A stretch of DNA of 64,000 nt, from contig OX465582.1 in the NCBI GenBank assembly GCA_950022655.1, positions 88,475,801-88,539,800 on the forward strand, in the 5' to 3' direction. Shown piece by piece: positions 49,294 to 60,328 of this stretch. Under the pieces are notes generated by a model. It made no database searches, was not told where the DNA came from, and saw only the letters and a program-made list of their open reading frames with translations. Made by a program: the position numbers and the translations under genes. Source of the DNA: Alentia gelatinosa. Lineage: Eukaryota; Annelida; Polychaeta; Phyllodocida; Polynoidae. Within the stretch, counting starts at the first letter, position 1. Every line of letters begins with the position of its first letter.

Positions 49294-49355
49294 GCCGTTC
49301 ACTGCAGAAATTCGCAGTTCATTCAAAATGGACTTCCATTGATGCTTTAAAGACA

Positions 49356-49615
49356 GACATGTCAGTTTTCCATTTTTCTATGAAAATCCACTATTTCGTA
49401 TCTAATATATGTAATTGCTTTTCCTTGTGTCAAACAAAGATGATGATATTGATTTAGCCTCATTTAAGCCACTAAAACAGTGGTTTCAACCTCCACACAC
49501 AGACCTTCAGCCCATGTCGTGGCTGAAAAGGACATACTATCCTGGTCTCTCTTAGGTAGAAAAATACACACATAAATATTTCACTTTCCCCTGATCCCAA
49601 CTGACATCACTGTTG
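49356..49615 (+). mobile_element. Family A element in TEP1 3' flank
   Basis: GACATGTCAGTTTTCC start and CCCAACTGACATCACTG end. It starts only 63 nt after the TEP1 stop and is probably in the 3' UTR. Confidence 0.7.
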
Positions 49616-49765
49616 CTTCATATCAGCCACTTGTAAATATCAGTTCATGAAAGCGTTACCTCTAGAATCAAAGCCTTTGGTTTATCTTTGTAATATATGA
49701 ATAGGAGAGTATCGCTCGTGCATCCAGAAAGTGGCTCGAGTTTATCTGGGGAGCTTAATTTATTT

Positions 49766-50045
49766 AAGGGATGCCAGTTTTCAATGTTTCCATTGAAATT
49801 CACGTTTTCATTGTCAGGATAAGAAATCATTTTCCTTGTGTAATATTGACATACCAACTGTTAAATTTCTCAATTCAGCCACAGCCCATGATCCCCCACT
49901 GAACCTCCCCACTGACCCATGTAAAAACTAGAGCTTTCCCCTGATTCCCCACTGTAATGTGTATGTAATGTGTAAACCTGGTGTTGCAATGATAAATATT
50001 TCAATGTTTTTAATGGGTTTTTTTTACCCCAACTGAAATCGCTGA
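49766..50045 (+). mobile_element. Family B element
   Basis: GGGATGCCAGTTTTCAATG start, ACAGCCCATGATCCCCCACT core, CCCAACTGAAATCGCTG end. Confidence 0.7.
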
Positions 50046-50587
50046 ACTTACGTAGAAGAACGAGAACAATAATATACTTCTAAAGTATTGTAAATTAACA
50101 GGAAGCAACCCAGATAAACTGAGGACCATTCTGGAAATGTTTCACCTGTAATATAAATATTCATGTAATCTTATTTGTTTACTATTTGTTGTTATACCAC
50201 CCACTTACCTCCTTTGATAACTTGTCATCGTAGGTTTCCCAAATTCACACAGCAAGCCAAAGCCTGATTAGTAGGACCTGACAATTGACATCCAAAAGAT
50301 GTTCCTGTTTTCACTTGACAAGTACAATGTTATGTCGAGAAGGCTGGACTTGACTTATATCTGAGATGCCGTAGGTTCACTGCTGAGGCTCTGTTCACTT
50401 GTATTAACATGTGGTTAGAGTAATGTTAGTTACTGAAGTGATATCTGGCAATAACATGTACAAGATAATCTGTGCACATTAGTGTATATAATGTTGGAGT
50501 ACAATGTATATGATAGTAACTCATAGTAAAGATGTGCTTCATATTACCGCTTCTTAGATACAATTTGTAATGAAAGTAATGTGTATT

Positions 50588-50830
50588 TATCTCACCCCTG
50601 GTATTTTTCCCTATAGACTTGTACCCGATGCCCATGGAGTATTTAGAAAAAAATACTCAATTGGAGATCATCTCACAAATGTGGCCAATTAGTCAATGTG
50701 AGGGGTGAGATAAATTCAGAAACCTATTCAAGTTTACGGTCAGAGCTCGATCCCATCTTGTTTGAATCGCTACGTAATTCACGTGGCTTTGCCTTGTGAA
50801 TCACTATGCTTTTCAAACTCGACGGGATAC
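50588..50830 (+). mobile_element. Family C element
   Basis: ATCTCACCCCTGGTATTTTT start, GGGGTGAGATAAATTCAG in the middle, CTCGACGGGATA end. Confidence 0.6.
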
Positions 50831-51499
50831 TCCTCTGTAGTATGCACCAAGTTCCCTCTGGGCCATATTCCGGGCCATATTCCGGGCCGTAGTGCTTGTA
50901 CGGTGCACGGCTTCAGGTGTTTCAACGGAGCAGGGTACATATTATCCGTCATTTCTAATCCTGATAAAAAACAGTGATTCTCCATTAAATTTCTAAATGA
51001 GATGACTGTGGAGATGCTATGCAACCTTATAAATGGATGTATCAACCATTTTTGAACACAAATCAATACAAGTGAGAAAATGTGTCCCGTTTAGTAAAGT
51101 GGACACTTCTTGTTAAAGTAATGGTACAAGTGGTGGTCCAAGTGGTGGTCAAATGTTCTTTAATTAACATAGAATATACATTAAATGTATCAATGGAATA
51201 TCTGAGACCAGCTTCAGGTTAGATTTAGTGCACCAGCCTGACGTCATCCTGAAAATTGTGAAAAAGAAAAAAAAAACAGTAGATCCATATCTGTGTGAGT
51301 TTTCGCATGAAAAAGATATCTAGAATCTGCAAGACGTGACTGAACACACCTCTTAAAAAAAAAAGATGAAGATAATACTCAGTGATTATGGTTTGAGAAT
51401 ACCATGTTGTCTTCATTGATGGGAATGTGACCAGTGCAACTAATGAATGAGGTTGATTATAATTAAGAAAATGAGATTTATACTGAAACTGGCTTATTG

Positions 51500-51610
51500 T
51501 TTTTGTACGTCAAAAATATGCGGTAAAATTATTCATTGGATACATCCCGATGCTGAAGGCAGAGGGATGTATCTTAATTTTACCAAGTAGCTTGACGTAC
51601 TGAGACACCC
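51500..51610 (+). repeat. Hairpin repeat
   Basis: TGTACGTCAA...GGTAAAATTA pairs with TTAATTTTACC...TTGACGTAC across a GATACATCCC/GGGATGTATC core. Related in design to the hairpin near 31532-31680. Confidence 0.5.
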
Positions 51611-51929
51611 TGTTTTCGTATTATTATATACTTGAAAGTGGCGAAATATTAGCTAGTCACGTGATCCCATACCCCGTATGTCACAGTGTGGCGTACGGCA
51701 ATGTATACGTCATATGTAGCAGCGAGCAGTATATGTAGGTCATATGGCCATATATAAAAGGTATATAATGATATACAGAATCGCCCGAAATAACATGAAA
51801 TGTTTGAATAGTTATGATGTAGAACTAGAGAAGAAAGATATATCACAGCAAGAGATTGAGCTTAGGGCAGTCCAGTAACAAAGGGTGCCCGCCATCTGAA
51901 TCTGTTGTCTGTCACTCGTAAAACATATA

Positions 51930-52200
51930 GGGCACAGAGCTATTGTGTCATGGAGGCGACCATCTTGCCCCCTAACGCTAAACAAAACACCAGGTCGCAG
52001 GTCCAGTTATGAATGGACTTTATTTAAAATATTTTGTTGGGGCTTGCCATAAAAGGGTTTTAGACGCGTCTCACGATTATCTATAGAATATGACAGCAGA
52101 AAATAGTGGTTGTCCCTCGACTACAGTGGCCCTATATTACAATTTCCTGGTGGATGATGGCAGAACTACCAATGATTGACTCTGTGCCCTATAAAAACAA
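51930..52200 (+). repeat. Family N repeat
   Basis: AACACCAGGTCGCAGGTCC, then TCTCACGATTATCTATAGA and CCTATATTACAATTTCCTGG, as at 43735. Confidence 0.5.
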
Positions 52201-52872
52201 GGTGCGTTGTGTTGACTAGTAGTGAATCCATGATTATTTAGCGGCATTGTTTTCATGCCGCGGAAAAATATGAATACGTAAATGTTGCCATACATTGATT
52301 TGCATTCGGTTAATTTTTTTTATAGTTTTATTATAGTTTTCTTGTTAAATAATTTACATTATTTTGCAAGCATAACAACGGTCAGTAATCACACTTTTGT
52401 ATAGATGTGAGAAACGTCATTTTGCATTTCTCACTGGTTGAGAAACACTTTACAGCTGTGATAGGGTATTATACAATTAACCTTACTCCTTCATATTGTA
52501 TACATATTATATAAAACTTGTTCCTGCACTATATGCATAAAAAAAACAACTTATAATGGGGTTCTATTACAAATTTATAAAATATTAAGTCTAGCAACCC
52601 CAATTTCTTTTCAATAATTTCTATTTAAACGAATCTTTTTGAATAAGATGAAATGTCTATGTTGAGGGGATTTGCTGATCTTTGATATATGTAAGACAGT
52701 TCATCTTGAACTGTGAACAGACTTGAAGCAGGGGTTTGTATTAGAGAGTGGTGGACGCCATCCTGTTGACAGGCTTAGTCCACAGCCATCGCTCACAATC
52801 AATTAAAACACTGAATAAATACTAAATTATCATGTATATCGTGTCAGTATTGTCATTGTCATTACAGTATTA

Positions 52873-53165
52873 CCGTAAAACCCTGGTTATAAGCCGACCC
52901 CGGTTATAAGCCGACCCCCCACTTCAGCAAAATGATATAAGCCGATTCTGGGGGCATTTCAACTTTATGAAAACCCTGGTTATAAGCCGACCCCCTACTT
53001 TGGGGTCCTGGTCCCCCCCCCCCCCCCCCCCCCCGCCCGATTCCCCCTCACGTTTTGTAGAATTTTATAAGATGTAGTATAGAATATGAATGTTTCAATG
53101 AACCTTTGCATCAATATAGGATATGAGATGCTATCTGACAGATTACTACCATTAAATTATAGTAT
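52873..53165 (-). mobile_element. Family E element
   Basis: Three GGTTATAAGCCGACCCC motifs at the left and a 20-C run. The order is inverted relative to the copies in TEP1. Confidence 0.6.
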
Positions 53166-53542
53166 TAGATTCGCCGATATAACCAAAACGGTTCCCTGGT
53201 TCCTTGATAGAACCTAAGACAATTCTATATTTATTGTAACAGCCGACACTTTTCGCGGCGATCTCCCGTGGCGCACTACAATCGTGACTATAGAACACCC
53301 GCTATCTTTGTCTTCCAAATATATCTTAGATCGGCTCTACGATCTTAGGCTTGAGACACTCACAAATGATGTGACTAAAAAACAGGGCCCAGGATTGAAA
53401 ACCAAATGTAATGTTTGGATCTATTACCTAATAAAAAAGAGAGGATAAAAAAAGGACTTGAGCAAGTCTATGTAGAGCCAAGAGAGGTGGCATGACTGTC
53501 AGTTCAAGGTCTGTGTTACGTAAGAAGTAGTTACCAGTCCCT

Positions 53543-54055
53543 TATTAGCAGGTGGACTGTTGGTCTTTAGGTTATGGCTATAGCCTACTGGAGTACAACT
53601 GCTTGTAAAGTCACTAAGTGACCTGACCACATTTTTGCTTTTTATAGCTCACTAAGTAGAGATAGGAATATGTTTTCTGTTTTGGACAGAAGGTCTTATG
53701 ACCATACAATATATTACAGTTTAAGTATTTAGTATTTTGACATGGATTTTTAGAAATAAGAGATTTAAGTTTGGGGGGGGGGGACCTTTTGAGTCACAGA
53801 TCCATTTTTAAGAACTCCTTTATGGACATAAATATATTTCTACATGTAAAACTAGTTCAATCATAATATAATATGCCTATTTAGAAAGAGAATAAAAAAC
53901 AGTAGGTGCTAGGAAGTGGAATTTTCCAGGTACTATATTTACTGAGATATTCAGGTATTTGTTGAGAGTTTGGGGGGGGGGGGGTTATGGTGAAATGTGC
54001 ATACCCAAACACATGTTTACTCAATGCTTACACCCTAGAAAGTGTCATTATCAAG
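53543..54055 (+). mobile_element. Family D element
   Basis: TTAGCAGGTGGACTGTTGG start, TATGGCTATAGCCTACTGG, and CACCCTAGAAAGTGTCATTA at the right. Confidence 0.65.
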
Positions 54056-54339
54056 GTGAAATGTATATTTGTTGTGCTATTCATGTAGTTTTGCCAAATC
54101 TCATAAGGGGGGGGGGGGCAGAAGGTGTATGAGAAGATATTTCATCCATCATATTTACACACAAACAGAAGTCAAAATGGTTCATAACTTTGTTTTAGGA
54201 ATGAGTCAAGACCCAGTCAAATGATATTGTTTTGTAAAATCATTTGTAATGTCATTTACCAGCAGATATTGGCTTGACCTACTTTATTGGTGTATATAAG
54301 AACAAGGTTTTTCTTGGACCACATGGGCAGGCAGCATAC

Positions 54340-54690
54340 AAACAGGTCTGTGTGCACTCATCCATGAGGCAATTCGTTTTGCATGTAGGCATTGTAGGGG
54401 ATTGCCAATACAATCCCCTACAAGTAGCTAAAAATATGTGTGCACTGATCCATGAAGTACTATGTTCACAGAGGAATAGGCCTTTAAATAGCCAATCAAT
54501 GCAGGTCCTACCCTATTCATGGATTCCCTGCCTCCCTGCCTCCCTCCAGGGGGGCTTCCTTGTTATCATAGTTATTATTTACTGGCAGACCTTTGCACTG
54601 TATTTAGTTTTAAAGGCGTCCACCTGCTCATTTGGTCTTTAAAGGCCAATATTTCTATTTGATAATGCACATTTAGCTCTTGTTTCATTT
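54340..54690 (+). repeat. Family K repeat
   Basis: GTGTGCACTCATCCATGAGG and TGCACTGATCCATGAAGTAC, then AATATTTCTATTTGATAATG, as at 5780. A 122-residue open frame across it has no recognisable domain. Confidence 0.55.
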
Positions 54691-54984
54691 GGGCAGGGAA
54701 CCAGTCTAAGGTGGGAACCAGCCAAGGGTCAAGGTGATTTAACCCGACCAGAGCTAACTTTGTGGTGGTGACCTCTGATGCTTACGAATAGAACTGCATC
54801 AATGTCTCCAGGCCAGCAGAAAAAAAAGGAAAAAATGATTTGTCATAATTTAACAATCATTAGTTGGTTTTCAATTAGGAACGGAACAATCTTTCGGCAC
54901 CTCTGTAAAATGTGTACATTTCTCCATGTATACATATAGTTAGCCAAACACAAATGATGATGTGAATAGAAAAAGGATGAATAG

Positions 54985-55115
54985 GGGCCATTCATAAAGT
55001 ACATACGCACTGAGGAGGCTGGGGGTGAGGGTTGGGGTAAAAGATCTTGGAAATTTTGTGTATGCTCCTTATTTGTTCTATTGCATACAAGATTGGGCGG
55101 GGGTGGGGTGGGGGA
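54985..55115 (-). mobile_element. Family G element
   Basis: GGGGCCATTCATAAAGTACA left end and a G-rich core with GCATACAAGATTGGG. The right end is merged with a family O stretch (to ~55280). Confidence 0.5.
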
Positions 55116-55381
55116 TTTATATAGAACTGTGATCGAGAATCGTATAAATAGACAATACTCCACGAGTTTGGATGGGCCGCAATTGTCATCGAGGCAAAGC
55201 CGAGTGACGATTATGGCCCATTCAAACGAGTGGAGTTTTGTGTATTTTGCGATTTGAGTGCAGTTCTGGATTTATCTCACCCCCTTTTTTTTTTTATCAA
55301 ATTAGATATCATCAAACTTTCCCAATAATTAGAATAGACAGAAATTGTGAGTACGTTCTTCATGGGTGGTCCCATAATGAT

Positions 55382-56149
55382 CAGGGGCCTGTTTTTCAGT
55401 TGAGATCATGTCCACTTGAGATCCACTGAGATCGAAAGTGTTTTTCAGTTGAGATCATTTAAGGTGATCTCAAGTTAAGACTAAGATAAGACCGTTTGGG
55501 GTGCTTTGGGTGTTTTTCAGTTGAGAAGATCTCAGGGATCTCAAGTGAAAGGATCTCAACTTCGGTCTCAACTTGAGATCAGTTGATACTTGTCTCAACT
55601 TTTTTATCCAGTGCTAAAACTTATTAAAAGATATTTAGAGCAAAGTGTATTGATAACCTGGCAAACGTATATTCCAAATTTCATAGTTTTATTGTGGTTA
55701 TTATGACCATGAGAGACAATTGATAAGCAACATAAAAACAAGGCACTGCACCACTGAGCTATTTTGTGCTGAACCTACTGTAATGCTCAAAGTCAGTTTC
55801 AACTTGAGATCGGTCTCAACTTGAGATCGGTCTCAACTTGACATTGGTTCACAAAAGGTATCGCAAGGGACTTGACATAACAGTTTGGGACGACAATAGG
55901 CAATTTAGAGGCTCTGGTTTACTTAAACTACAGGAAGATCACTATAGAACTTGAGATAGCTCTACACTGAGGGCTAGGGATCTCAACTTGAGATCCTTGG
56001 AGTTGAGATCCCCTAAGATCGGCTGTGTAGACTTGAGACAACGTCTGAAAAACACTTTCCGCCATTGATCTCAAAGTTGGTTTCAGGATCTTGGATTGAT
56101 CTTAGCGGATCTCAAGTTGAGATCCTCTCGACTGAAAAACACCCCCCTG
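55382..56149. mobile_element. 768-bp element with CAGGGG termini, filled with GATCTCAA motifs
   Basis: Left end CAGGGGCCTGTTTTTCAG and right end CTGAAAAACACCCCCCTG are inverted. Inside, TTGAGATC and its complement GATCTCAA recur well over a dozen times, often joined as palindromes. There is no ORF of note. It looks like a non-autonomous DNA transposon. Confidence 0.7.
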
Positions 56150-56167
56150 GTTCACTGAAAATATGAA

Positions 56168-56280
56168 GGGTTAACCCTTTAAGGACGGGTGCCTGTGGCC
56201 AAGCTACCGCCTGAGGGACGGGTGCTGGTGGGACTTTATACCGCTAGGGGACAGGTTCACAGTCATTAAAACCCACAATT
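56168..56280 (+). repeat. Family I fragment
   Basis: GGGTTAACCCTTTAAGGACGG as at 44440, without the tandem core. Confidence 0.45.
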
Positions 56281-58840
56281 CATTTGGTCAAGTTCCCTCT
56301 ATATACACCAGGGGGCGTCCCTGCGCCGCTAGCTGCCCCGTAGCTACACCGTAGCTACACCTTAACCTTTTGTAATCCAATTTTCTGCTTTCAACAAACT
56401 TCTCCCGCATAGTGGCTCATTTCCCTATTCCTGTAATGAGGTCAATGAAACCACAGGCGTGGTACCGACCTACCCGGCGGGTGCACGCACCCTGTAAGCC
56501 CCTCTCTTGCTCAAGTCCTTGAAAAAAAAATTCAGAAGAGGTTGTGGGGGTGGGGGGGGGGGGGGGTCGCAAATGACTTCAGGGAATTTTTCCAAGGGGT
56601 GCTGACATCCCTGATTACCTTAAATTGCACTTGAGCAAACTTATATCATATTAATCTTTGAAGGTTTCATACTTTATCTCTTAATCTCTTTGCATAGAAA
56701 CCAATATAATTGGTCATGATAGGGATTTATAGACTGGAACTTTACATATGCCCTCCCTTTTGTAGTTGATTACCACCTGTAATCAACTCGGAAGACATAG
56801 AGAGAAAGCTTCAGTCGTACATCCCACCTAGGGCTCTGCTCCGTTGGTCAAACCACACTGCGCTAGCCAGGACCAAGGGAGAAAGCTCTAGGGTTATCAT
56901 GCACAAAAGGGTGTCCAGTCGCCGCTTTCATGTCCTTTGCGAGACGGGCAAGATTCTGATCCTCACTACTCAATTATCACCCCGAACAAGGCACTGCAGA
57001 ACAAGACCTTGCCCAGTTACAGCCTCAACCTGAACCAAACAGAATGCCTTACAAGTCAATCACAAAGATAATAATATATTCATACAAAGTATAAGAATAA
57101 GTTTGGCCACGGAAAATAATAAAAGGGACAAACCCCCCCCCCCCCCCCCCCCCCCAGCAGGCTGGAAGTCCCACTGGTAATCAACAGAAAAGTCCATCAG
57201 TAATGTCCGACAGATTTTGGGGGTTGCCGAGGTGCTTTGAGATGAAATAATGAGCTCAGAATGTACTGGTTACCCCTAGTGGGAACAAGTCAGGATGGCA
57301 AGAAATGTCTCTTGTAAAGGTCTGCAAGTATGCCTGACTCTGTGGTCCCACTAGTTTCATGTGATAGCACCCTCGTGGCAATAAATGCAAATAATAACAA
57401 TAATATACCAGAGTGTAAACCATACACAGACGTAAATACCATACACAGGCAAAAGTTATCATGTGCCATGGGCCCGAAGGCCTATGGGCACCAAAATACA
57501 GATAGATCAACAAGATCTGAGGGAACCTCAGCAATTACACCCCTTGCGTTCCACCTGTCCATTTAACCATCCTATTGTCGGGGCCTGGCTTTTCACGATG
57601 GCTGTGGCAACCATGTGCCTATCATGCCAAAGCGAACCTTCCAGCCAAGCTTAACATCCCATCCGGCACAGACCCATGCATATTTTTCTACTAATGCTGA
57701 CTGTTGCAATTATGGTACATTCATTCTATCATGTGCAGAAACGCAGCGAGAGGCTTCGAAGAAAATGTATAAGAAAGAAATTTTTACAATACTAAATAGA
57801 GAGAAGGCATGAAGGGTGATGTAAAATGGAATAAGAACTAAGCGTACCAGAGAAATGTGCTGCCATAGACTATAAGGCATGAGGTGTTGGGAAAGGAAGC
57901 TAGCGGTATGATATAAGGTATTGGGAACTAGGGTTAAGCAAAGTATGAAAATGTATCTACAACAGTGTACGTAAAGATATGAAGGGAATATTTAATGCAA
58001 GGTATCGACTACCATATACCATAAATGCACAATGGTTTGAGGTAGGGTAGGAAGGTATGGTCGATGTGGAGGCGACGAACTGGGCTCCTATGATCAACCT
58101 ACGGAGTAGGAGAAATGCGACATTGGAGTCCATGCAGTTCGTCCCAGTGACATCTAAACTCATTGTAAATATCATCACCCTCATGCTTATCTGTATGAGT
58201 GACTGTTTGTGTTGTGGTGTACCATCTTATTGCCTGGAAGATCGATTGTAAAAGTCGAAAGCAATAAAATCATTATACAAAAAAACCCACCCTGTTTTGG
58301 GTAGTTTGGGCCTTCTAGCTCCCTTATTTATGATCCCACATTAGCAAAACTATGGTTCCCCTTCAAGGTCTAAACAGGCCTGACCAGAATACACAATAAA
58401 ATCATAGATCTCTATTAAATTTATTGTCTCATGAAATGGAGAAGTAATAATGGTCATTTGACGACAATCCGTGACATCTGGCCATATCACCAAGAAATAC
58501 CACATAAACCCAGCGGTTACTGTTTTACTCAGCAAGGAGAGTAACCTAGAACCTTTACTGTTGGGTGTAAAAAGAAAATGATAAGGTGAATGTATGTATA
58601 CAGGGAACGTCTCGCCAAGTTTAAAGTTATATAATGGGTGGTTAATTAGAAATTGACAGTAATTTTGCCCCTGGAATGCAACACCACCTCAGAGACCTAA
58701 TCGAACAACTCACAGCTGTCACGTGATACACCTCACTACGTCAGTTCGCTTCTCACCAGCACTGGCTACGGACGTATAAACTTTCATCACAAAAGAAATG
58801 AGTCTGGGTGCGATGCTCGGCCCCTTTGACACTACCCCCT
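56281..58840. other. Unrecognised intergenic sequence
   Basis: Poly-G at 56558-56566 and poly-C at 57127-57155. Open frames up to ~92 codons on either strand show no domain. I see no RNA gene. Confidence 0.5.
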
Positions 58841-58849
58841 TTGCTCCAT

Positions 58850-59083
58850 GGACTCAAGTTAGCCCGCTATTAACAAGACCCAAGCCGGGAGAGCCCATGG
58901 AAAGGAGGGTGCCCAACAGCGTGTATCGAACGTGTTAAGCTGGATAATGGCCCGTAGACACGGGGCATTGGTGCTTGCATATGTGGATGATTTCGTATGT
59001 GTACACCCTGACTTTGACTCGGCAGTCAAGTCCTTCGCCAGCTTCGAGGAGCTGTGCAGCGAGCTGGGGGTAAAAATGAGGAT
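58850..59083 (+). pseudogene. Reverse transcriptase fragment (DIRS-like), broken
   Basis: SPLLTRPKPGEPMERRV (from 58859) is followed by a short divergent stretch and TAA. Then ALVLAYVDDFVCVHPDFDSA and SFEELCSELGVKM give the catalytic YVDDF box (58980-58994). The ~100 residues normally between these motifs are deleted. A family A piece truncates it on the right. Confidence 0.7.
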
Positions 59084-59190
59084 GTATAAATCAATATTGT
59101 TATTGTTTGACGTGAGGAAAATCAACTCCATATATACTGAATACGAAAAAGTGGATTTCCACAAAAAAATGAAAAACTTACATCTCTGTT
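59080..59190 (-). mobile_element. Family A fragment
   Basis: TACTGAATACGAAAAAGTGG and CATCTCTG end, reverse orientation. It abuts the reverse transcriptase remnant. Confidence 0.55.
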
Positions 59191-59521
59191 GGGTTAAGAA
59201 TAATAAATGAAAAAACATGAGTATATATTCATAACTTTATTTGTCATTTTTCCAAATATGTACAATACAATCACTCTCACATACGCACTTCTCCTTTGTA
59301 TACACATTTTCTCTATTTATAATATCGAATGATGGGGCTTCCTTCAATGTAAAGAAATCTAATCCTACATTCTTTTTTTCACGATTCATTTAGACGCATT
59401 TACCTGAACACAATAGTGAGGGAAGATACTAAACATGATCACATTGTCGAGTTATTACGAGTCAAGACGAGTAGGTGAGTGTATTTCATACACAAATACA
59501 CAAGTTTGACAAATTACTATA

Positions 59522-59778
59522 ACCAGGCATGTCAGTCAGGGTCATGCCAAAATATAGGACATATTATTCATGTGGTATTCACTGTCTCAAAGAGACTGAG
59601 AAAACAGGAAAAACACATCATTATTATCCATAATATAGGGCTTGGGTGTAGGGGAGGTTTGAAGCACTGTTTATTGGTGTGAATGAATTTTCTCTTTGTT
59701 TTACATCAGAAAAAGGAATTCTATAAATTGAAAATGAAAACAATGATTTCCTTGGAAAACTGCCATCTCTGATCATAA
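59522..59778 (-). mobile_element. Family A element
   Basis: CAGGCATGTCAGTCAGGG at the left and GGAAAACTGCCATCTCTG at the right. The core TTTGAAGCACTGTTTATTGG is the reverse of the TEP1 copies. Confidence 0.65.
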
Positions 59779-60065
59779 AAGTAAGCGGTCAAGTTCAGAA
59801 ACTGCCATCTCTACTTTAACAATTCAGAGAACCGGTTCATTGGGTAATAATATAATGTGTATTCATGTCATCTTTAAAACCCCTGCTTCATTTGGCAATG
59901 TTGATAATGAACTTTACATCTGGTGTCCTACAAGACTTCTGACAAAAAATATTGCAACTGTTTCTATCTATAATTTAGGAAAATAGAATTTGAGATCTTT
60001 CTCGCTAGGGAATAGACATGCTACAAGGCATTGTCTAATAATACGAGTCGATATTTGCATTCAAA

Positions 60066-60071
60066 TTTATT
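60066..60071 (-). terminator. Candidate poly(A) signal of POLR2B
   Basis: AATAAA on the - strand, about 165 nt after the POLR2B stop. Distance and orientation fit, but the region is AT-rich, so chance is possible. Confidence 0.45.
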
Positions 60072-60235
60072 TTTACTTTTTTTTGCCATAGTGGTGTTAT
60101 TGCCAGGTCGTAATAATCGATATTTGCATTCTGTGAACGACTTCTTTTTTTTTAACGATAAAATCACCATCGAGTTTTGAGCTCATTTATAACCTTCTGG
60201 TTCCCCCCTATCCAGTACGGTGCTGGGCTCTGACT

Positions 60236-60328
60236 TTAAGAGATAACCATCATGCGCGGCGACATGTTCATGGACATCAGTTCTTGGAAGAGCAGCTTGC
60301 ACGCGTAGGGAAGGCGCACTTGAGAGAT
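60236..60328 (-). CDS. POLR2B: POLR2B last coding exon
   Basis: Encodes [20 protein letters not shown] then [10 protein letters not shown] and TAA. The family C-terminus usually ends soon after APRMM; here it is RMMVIS. The exon is in frame and preceded by CTTCACAG. Confidence 0.96.
   Translation of the reverse strand: MSQVRLPYACKLLFQELMSMNMSPRMMVIS

Larger units (their letters stand above)
49294..60235. other. Intergenic region between the convergent TEP1 and POLR2B stops
   Basis: About 10.9 kb with no host exon that I can support. It holds repeats A, B, C, N, E, D, K, G, O, a TIR element, I and a reverse transcriptase remnant (entered separately). Stretches with nothing recognised: 50050-50590, 50840-51490, 51610-51900, 52210-52870, 53160-53540, 56600-58840, 59190-59520 and 59780-60230. 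It must hold the 3' UTRs of both genes. Confidence 0.7.

Noticed and set aside
54274..54642. 122-codon open frame as a host gene
   Set aside because: It overlaps a family K repeat, has no domain, and has no exon-like composition.
57256..57812. Open frames of 60-90 codons in the intergenic region
   Set aside because: No recognisable domain, splice context or codon bias on either strand.
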